From the NCBI RefSeq assembly GCF_001613325.1, contig NZ_BDCD01000018.1:1-64000 (forward strand): DNA of 64,000 nucleotides, given 5' to 3'. Below are positions 30,501 through 39,500 of the stretch, piece after piece; the first letter of the stretch is position 1, and each line of letters begins with the position of its first letter. The stretch is from Nocardia yamanashiensis NBRC 100130. Its GTDB lineage: Bacteria > Actinomycetota > Actinomycetes > Mycobacteriales > Mycobacteriaceae. Position numbers and translations under genes: made by a program. The notes under the pieces are model-generated. The model ran no database searches. It was not told the origin of the DNA and saw only the letters and a list, made by a program, of their open reading frames with translations.

Positions 30501-33500
30501 ACCGTGGACACGGCGTGCTCGTCGTCGCTGGTGGCCATGCACCTGGCCGGGCAGTCCCTCCGTTCGGGCGAGTCCGATCTGGCCCTCGCGGGCGGTGTGG
30601 CCGTGATGGCCACACCCGAAGTTTTCGTCGAATTCAGTCGCCAGAAGGGGCTGGCTCCGGACGGGCGGAGCAAGTCGTTCGCCGATGCCGCCGACGGGGT
30701 GGCGTGGTCCGAGGGCGCCGGCGTGCTGGTGCTGGAGCGCTTGTCCGACGCCCGGCGCAACGGGCACGAAGTGCTCGCGGTGATCGCCGGCTCGGCGGTG
30801 AACCAGGACGGCGCGTCCAATGGTCTGACCGCGCCCAACGGCCCCTCGCAGCGGCGGGTGATCCGGCAGGCGCTCGCGAACGCGCGGGTCGCGCCGGGCG
30901 AGGTCGACGTGGTGGAGGCACACGGCACCGGCACCACGCTGGGCGATCCGATCGAGGCCCAAGCGCTGCTCGACACCTACGGGCAGGAACGCGCCGCGGA
31001 CCGGCCGCTGTGGCTGGGCTCGCTGAAATCCAATATCGGGCACGCGCAGGCCGCGGCGGGCGTGGGCGGCGTCATCAAGATGGTGATGGCCATGCGGCAC
31101 GGGCTGCTGCCGCGCACGCTGCACGTGGATCGGCCGTCGAGCAAGGTGGATTGGTCCGCGGGGCAGGTCGAATTGCTGACCGAACCGGTGGCGTGGCCGC
31201 GGATCGACCGGCCGCGCCGCGCCGGGGTGTCATCCTTCGGCATCAGCGGCACCAATGCCCACGTCGTCATCGAAGAGGCAGCGGCGGAACCGGTTCGGAC
31301 GCCAAACAGCGACGCGGACCTTCCGGCTCTCGCGGACGCTCCGGCCGCCCGGGTGCTGCCATGGGTGGTGTCGGCGCGCAGCGATGCGGCGCTCGCCGAT
31401 CAGGCCGCACGGCTGGTCGCGGCCGTGACCGAACAGGAGCTGGATCCGGCGGACGCCGGTCTCTCGCTGGCTTCCACGCGCGGCGTCTTCGAGCATCGCG
31501 CGGTGGTCCTCGGGGACAACCGAAGTGCGCTGTTGTCGGGGACCCGGGCGCTCGCCGCGGGCGCGCCGTACCCGGATGTGGTGTCCGGGCGTGTGGTTCC
31601 GGGATCGACCGGACTGGTGTTCTCCGGTCAGGGCGCGCAGTGGGCCGGGATGGCGAGCGAATTGCGCTCGGCATATCCGGTGTTCGCCGCGCACTTCGAC
31701 GCGATCGTCGCCGAGCTCGAGCCGCTGCTGGGGCAGCCGGATGCGCTGAGCGTCGCGCTGGCCTCCGAGGAACTCGTGGATCGGACGGTGTACGCCCAGG
31801 CCGGGTTGTTCGCCTTCGAGGTCGCGCTGTACCGATTGCTCGAATCGTGGGGCGTGCGTGCCGATGTGGTCGCGGGCCACTCGATCGGCGAGGTGGCCGC
31901 CGCGCACGTGTCAGGGGTGTTGTCCCTGGCCGACGCGTGTGTGCTGGTGGCCGCGCGCGGCCGGTTGATGCAAGCCCTGCCCGGCGGCGGCGCGATGGTC
32001 GCCGTCGGTGCGGCACAGGCCGACGTGACGCCCCTGCTGACCACGGGGGTCGCGATCGCCGCGGTGAACGGACCATCGGCGGTGGTGCTCTCCGGTGTCG
32101 AGGACGAGGTTCTCGCGGTCATCGAAGCGTGTGCCGAACGTGGCTGGCGCACCCATCGCCTGCGGGTCTCGCACGCCTTCCACTCGGCGCTGATGGAACC
32201 CATGCTGGCCGAATTCGCCGCTGCGATAGCAGATTTGACCTTCGCCGAGCCGCTGATTCCACTGGTGTCGACGGTGACCGGTGCGCTGGTCACCGACGAG
32301 ATGACCGATCCGCGGTACTGGGTCGATCAGGTCCGCGACACGGTGCGCTTCGCCGATGCCGTTGCCACGATGGCGGATTCGGGCGTATCGCGGTTCGCCG
32401 AGGTCGGCCCCGACGCGGTACTCACCCCGATGGTCGGCCAGCTCACCACGGGCGCGGTGGCGCTGGTACGGCGCAATCGCGCCGATGCCGCCACCCTGCT
32501 GACCGGTGTGGCCGGACTGTTCGTGTCCGGTGCCGCGGTGGACTGGGCCGGGTTCTACGCCGGTACCGCCGCGCGGCGAATCGACCTGCCCACCTATGCC
32601 TTCCAGCGCGAGCGGTACTGGCTCGACGCCCGCAAACTGCTCGCGCAATCGTGGATGGGCGCCGAACTGGGCGGCGTGACCGACGCCGGACTCGACACGG
32701 TGCAGCACCCGCTGCTGGGCGCCGTTGTGCCGCATCCGGATTCGGGTCAGGTGAGCTTCACCGGCCGCTGGTCCCTGGACTCGGTGGAATGGCTCGCCGA
32801 CCACAGCGTGCACGGCACGGTGCTGCTGCCGGGTACCGGATTCGTCGAACTGGCCGCCCACGTCGGCGGCCTGCTGGGCTGCGACGTGGTCGAGGAACTC
32901 GTCCTGCACACCCCGCTGACCCTGCCCGCCACGGGCAGCGTCGCGGTACAGGTCGTGGTGGCCGACGCGGACGACACCGGCCGCCGGCGGCTGCGCGTGC
33001 ATTCCCGTGCGGATGCCGAGGGTCCGTGGCTGCTGCACGCCGAGGGCAGCCTCGCCGTGGACCCGGAAACTCCTAACGCAACAGCCGATTTCGACCTTTC
33101 CACCTGGCCTCCGGCCGGCGCGCAGCCGCTGGACGTCGACGGCGCTTATGACGATCTGCTGGCACTCGGATACGGGTACGGCCCGTTCTTCCAGGGGCTG
33201 CGGGCGGCATGGCAGCGCGGCGACGAATTGTTCGCCGAGGTCGCGCTGCCCGATCCCCGGGACACCGACGGCTTCGGTATCCATCCCGCACTGTTCGACG
33301 CGGCCCTGCACGCCGGGATCCTGCACGGCCGCAAGGCCGGTGAGGCGGTATTGCCGTTCGCCTGGAACCGAGTGGTGGTGCACTCGGCCGGAGCGGCCAC
33401 CGTGCGGGTGCGCAGCGTGCCCGTGGGCGACGACTTCGCCGTGCAAATCGCCGACGAGCAGGGCCGGCCCGTCGTGTCGGTGGGCGCGTTGGTGTCTCGC

Positions 33501-36500
33501 CCGGTGCCGGTCGAACGCCTGACGGCCGACCGCGTGCCGGACGCCTTGTTCACTGTGGAATGGGTTGCGGCACCGGGTTCCTCGGAGCAGGCCGAACCGG
33601 ACCGCATCGAGAGGCTCGATACCGGCCGTGACCTCGCGGCCTTGCTCACCGAGCTGGACGCGGCCGAGAATTCGGTGGTTCCCGATCTCGTGCTGTTCGA
33701 ATGCCCGCGTCACGACGGCTCCCCGGCAGATGCGGCGCGGCAGGTGCTGGGAGGTGTGCTGGACACCGTTCAGCGGTGGCTGGCTGAACCTCGTTTCGCC
33801 ACCTCACGTTTGGTGATCGTCACCGAACAGGCTGTGGCAGTGCGCGATTCCGACACCATCGCCCTGGATCAAGCGCCGGTATGGGGTCTCCTGCGTGCCG
33901 CGCAGGCCGAAAACCCCGGTCGCTTCCAGCTATTGGATGTGGAGCGCGACGGCGGCGCGGTCGCCGCGGACGTCCTGGCTGCCATCGCCGGGGAACCCGA
34001 AGCCGCGTTGCGCGGCGCGACCGTACTGGTGCCGCGGTTGACCCGCCGGACACCGAGCACGACCGCCGAGCCGAACCAGCCGATCGAGCCCGGCACGGTA
34101 CTGGTGACCGGCGGCACCGGCGGTCTGGGCGCGGTCATCGCCCGGCATCTGGTGACCGAACACGGTGTGCGCCGGCTCCTGCTGACCTCCCGGCGCGGCC
34201 TGGACGCTCCCGGCGCCGCCGCCTTGCGTGCCGAACTCGCCGAGCTCGGCGCCGAGGTCACCGTGGCGGCCTGCGACGTGTCGGATCGGGCGGCGCTGAC
34301 GGCTGTGCTGGCGGGCATCCCCGACGAGCATCCGCTGGTGGGCGTGGTGCACGCGGCGGGCGTCGCCGACAACGGCCTGATCGCGTCGATGTCGGCGGAT
34401 CGCATCGACACCGTGTTCCGCCCGAAGGCGGATACCGCGTGGCATCTGCACGAACTCACCCGGGACAGGCCGCTGTCGTTGTTCGTGCTGCTGTCCTCAG
34501 CGGGCGGTTTGGTACTGGCCGCGGGTCAGGCGAATTACGCTGCGGCGAACGTCTTCCTGGACGCGCTCGCCGCGCATCGGCATGCCCTGGGATTGCCCGC
34601 GACCGCGCTCGACTACGGCATGTGGGAGCGATCGAGCGGGCTCGGCGCGGAACTGTCCGAGGACGACTTCGACCGGATGCGCCGACTGGGCTTCCCGCCG
34701 CTGTCCGAGTCCGACGGTCTGGCGCTGTTCGACGCGGCGGTGGCCGCCGGGCACCCGCAAACGGTCGCGCTGCGAATCGATCCGGCGGTGCTGCGCACCC
34801 GGGGCGAGCAGATTCCGGCCCTGGTGCGCGGACTCGTCCCGGCGCCGGCGCGCCGCGTCAACCGGACCCCGGCGGGTCAGGCCCTGCTGCACAAGCTGGC
34901 GGGACTCCCGGACGCCGACCGCGCCGCCGCGCTGGTCGATTTCGTCCGCACCGTGGCGGCCGGGATCCTCGGCCACGCCACCGCCGACGCCGTCGCACCG
35001 CAGCAGGCCTTCCAGCAGCTCGGGTTCGACTCGTTGAGCGCCATCGAATTCCGCAACAAGCTCAATACCGCGACCGGGCTGCAACTACCGGCCACGCTGA
35101 TCTTCGATTACCCGACCCCGCAGGCCGTCGCCGAATTCATCGGCACGCAACTCACCGGCACCGCCGCCGTGGCGGAGCGCGCGGTGCGCCGGGTCCGCGC
35201 CGACGACGAGCCGATCGCCGTGGTGGCCATGGCCTGTCGTTATCCGGGCGGGGTCGCCTCGCCGGAAGACCTGTGGCGGCTCGTCGTCGAGGGCGGCGAC
35301 ACCGTCGGGGCCATGCCGGTCGATCGCGGCTGGGACCTCGAGGGCATCTACGATCCCGAACCCGGCAAGGCGGGCAAGACCTATACGCGCAGTGGCGGAT
35401 TCCTGTACTCCGCGGCCGAATTCGATGCCGACTTCTTCGGGATCAGCCCGAACGAGGCCACCATGATGGACCCCCAGCAGCGGTTGCTGCTGGAGGTCTC
35501 GTGGGAGGCCGTCGAACGCGCCGGACTGGATCCGGCGGCGCTGCGCGGCAGTTCGACCGGCGTGTTCACCGGACTGATGTATCACGACTACGCGCAGGCC
35601 ACCGGGACCGGCAGCGGGGCCGCGGGCAGTCTGGTCTCGGGCCGGGTGTCGTATGTGTTCGGTCTGGAGGGGCCGTCGGTCACCGTGGACACGGCGTGCT
35701 CGTCGTCGCTGGTGGCCCTGCATCTGGCCGGGCAGTCGCTGCGCTCGGGCGAATGCGATCTGGCGCTGGCCGGTGGCGCCGCGGTCATGGGGACGCCGGA
35801 TATGTTCCTGGAGTTCGGCCGCCAGCGCGGATTGTCGCCGGACGGACGGTGTAAGTCGTTCTCCGACACCGCCGACGGGGTGGGCTGGGCCGAAGGCGTC
35901 GGCGTGCTGGTGCTGGAGCGATTGTCCGACGCCCGCCGCAACGGGCACGAAGTGCTGGCGGTCATCGCCGGGTCGGCGGTGAATCAAGACGGTGCGTCGA
36001 ACGGCCTGGCCGCGCCGAACGGTCCGTCGCAGCGGCGGGTGATCCGCCAAGCCCTGGCCAATGCCGGTCTGGCACCCGTCGACGTCGACGCGGTCGAAGC
36101 ACACGGCACCGGAACGACGCTGGGCGATCCGATCGAAGCGCAAGCGCTGCTCGCCACCTACGGACAGGAACGCGCCGCGGACCGGCCGCTGTGGCTGGGT
36201 TCGCTGAAGTCGAATATCGGTCACGCGCAGGCGGCGGCGGGTGTGGGCGGCGTCATCAAGATGGTGATGGCCATGCGGCACGGGCTGCTGCCGCGCACGC
36301 TGCACGCGGATCAGCCCAGCACCAAGGTCGATTGGACCGAGGGCAATGTGCGATTGCTGACCGAGGCGGTGCCGTGGCCGGAGGTCGGCCGGGCCCGGCG
36401 CGCGGGCGTGTCATCGTTCGGCATCAGCGGCACCAATGCGCACGTCATCATCGAACAGGCTCCCGCGGCGGAACAGGTTGCGGCGCCGGTGCTTCCGGCG

Positions 36501-39500
36501 GGCGGGCTGCTGCCGTGGGTGCTCTCGGCGCGCAGCGGCGCGGCACTGGCCGGGCAGGCCGCCCGGCTGTCCGCGCAGCTGAATGATCCGGAATCGCCGG
36601 TGGCAGCGCACGATCCGATCGATATCGGCTTCTCGCTGGCGTCCACGCGCAGCGTGTTCACCCATCGGGCCGTCGTGCTGGCCGAGGGACGCGCGGAACT
36701 GACGGCCGCCGTACACGCCTTGGCCGCGAGCGCCGATGCGACCGCTGCGGGCACGACCGGTGTGGTGGCGGGTCGCGCGGTGGCGGGCTCGACGGCGCTG
36801 GTGTTCTCGGGGCAGGGCGCGCAATGGGCCGGGATGGCGACCGAGTTGCGCAAGGCGTATCCGGTGTTCGCGGACCATTTCGACACCATCGTGGCGGAAC
36901 TGGATCCGCTACTGGCACAGCCGGCTTCGCTGGATGCGGCATTGACCTCCGAGGACCTCGTCGACCGGACGGTGTTCGCGCAGGCCGGGTTGTTCGCGTT
37001 CGAGGTCGCCTTGTTCCGGCTGCTCGAATCCTGGGGCCTGCGTGCCGATGTGGTGGCCGGTCATTCCATCGGCGAGATCGCCGCGGCGCATGTGGCCGGA
37101 GTGTTGTCGCTGACCGACGCGTGCGTGCTGGTGGCCGCACGCGGCCGGTTGATGCAGGCCCTGCCCGCCGGTGGGGCGATGGTCGCGATCGGCACCGCCG
37201 AAACCGCTGTGCTGCCGCTGCTTTCGGGCGAGGTGTCCGTGGCGGCGGTGAACGGTCCGTCATCAGTGGTGATCGCCGGCGCCAGCGACGCGGTCCAGGC
37301 CGTGGCCGACAACTGCACCGAGAAGGGTTGGCGCACCACTCGTTTGCGGGTGTCACACGCCTTCCATTCGGCACTGATGGAACCGATGCTGGCCGAATTC
37401 GCCACGACGATCGAGGGTTTGACGTTCGAACGGCCGAGCATCGCCCTGGTATCGACCGTGGCGGGTGCACGGGTCGGCGACGAGATGCGCGATCCGTCGT
37501 ACTGGACCGGTCAGGTCCGGGACACGGTGCGTTTCGCGGACGCCGTTGCCGCAATAGCGGATTCCGGGGTTTCCCGGTTCGCCGAGATCGGCCCCGACGC
37601 GGTATTGACCCCGATGATCACGCAAACCCTCGACAGCGCGCACCCGGCCGCCACGGTGGTCCCCCTGGCGCGCCGCGGCAAAGCCGACGCCGCATCGGTG
37701 TCGAGCGGTGCGGCCCGATTGTTCGTCTCCGGCGCGGACCTAGATTGGGCCGCGCTGTACAGCGGCACCGGTGCCCGCCGCATCCCCCTGCCCACCTACG
37801 CCTTCCAGCGGCAACGGTATTGGGTCCCCGAGGACTCCACCGGCACGGGCGATGCCCGCTCACTGGGCCTCGCCACCACCGGGCACCCGCTGGTACCCAC
37901 GGTGATCGCACAGCCGGACACCGGCGGCGTGATCCTCACCGGCCGCCTGTCGGTCCGGACACACCCCTGGCTGGCCGACCACGCCGTGCTCGGCACCGTG
38001 CTGTTCCCCGGCGCGGGCCTGGTCGAGTTCGCGCTGCAAGCCGCCAGCCGGGTGAACCTCCCGACGCTGACGGACTTCGTCCTGCACGCCCCGCTGGTAC
38101 CGCCGGAAACCGGCGGCGTCGCGGTACGCAGCGTCGTCGGCGCCGCCGACGAGCCAGGCCAACGCCCGGTACGGATCTACTCCGCCCCGGAAAGCGAGAC
38201 CGACTCAGCGGAATCGTGGACGCTGCACGCCGAAGGCACCCTCACCGCCGACGCGACCACCGACCCCGAAACCCCCCGAGCCGACCTCACCGCATGGCCC
38301 CCGCACGGGGCACAACCCCTACCGATCGACGACGTCTACAACGGCCTACGCGCCAACGGATACGAGTACGGACCCGCCTTCCAAGGTCTGCGCGCGGCCT
38401 GGCAGCGCGGCGACGAGGTCTTCGCCGAAGTCGCACTCCCCGACCCCCGGGAAGCGACAACATACGGACTCCACCCCGCACTACTGGACTCCGCCCTCCA
38501 CGCCCTGCTCATCAGCGACTCCACCCCCGACGGCTCCGGCCCAGCCCTGCCGTTCGAATGGTCCGGCGTCACCGTCCACACGCCCGGAGCCGCAGCACTG
38601 CGCGTACACGCAACCCGCACCGGCAACCGCACGGTCCGAGTAAACCTCACGGATCCGACCGGCACTCCGGTGGCAACAGTGCACCGACTGGCCGCCCGGC
38701 CAATCGACCCCACACAACTCGCAGCGCTCACCTCCACCGTCGACAACGCGCTGTATCGGGTCGAATGGTCACCGATGGCGCTGTCCGACAGCGAAATACG
38801 CGCCGTATCGTGGACGGAGCTCGATGGCGAGGTTCCGGCCGCACCCGGCCACGAGGTTCCGACCGCTCCCAGTGGCGAGGTTCCAGCCGCTCTCGGTGGA
38901 GAGGTTCCGGCCGCCGTGGTGCTGGATGCACCGGCGGGGAATGATCCCGGCGCTGTTCGTGCCGCGACTCATGCTGTGCTGCACGTGCTTCGAACCTGGA
39001 TCACGGATCCGCGATTCAGTCGGGCGGCGCTGGTGATTCGGACCAGCGGTGCGGTTTCCATTGCCGGTGAGGACATCACGAACCTTGCCGGTGCCGCGGT
39101 GGGCGGCCTGGTTCGGTCCGCCCAGGCGGAGGGTGCGGGGCGAATCATTCTGGTGGACAGCGATTCCGATGTCGCCGGACTGTTGGGCGGGATCCTGGCC
39201 TCCGGGGAGCCGCAGGTGGCTGTGCGCGGTGGACGAGTCCACAGCGCGCGACTGGTCCGAGCGGCGACCACATCGAGCCCGGGCGTTGTCTTCGGTCCGG
39301 ACGAGACCGTGGTCATCACCGGCGCGAGTGGTTTCCTGGGTGGATTGTTCGCTCGGCATCTGGTGCGCACCCGTGGTGTGCGGCATCTGCTGTTGCTGAG
39401 TCGGCGTGGCGAGTCGGCGCCGGGCGCTGGTGAGCTGGCGGCCGAGCTGCGGGATGCCGGTGCCGAAATCGACTTCGTCGCTTGCGATGTCGCTGATCGG

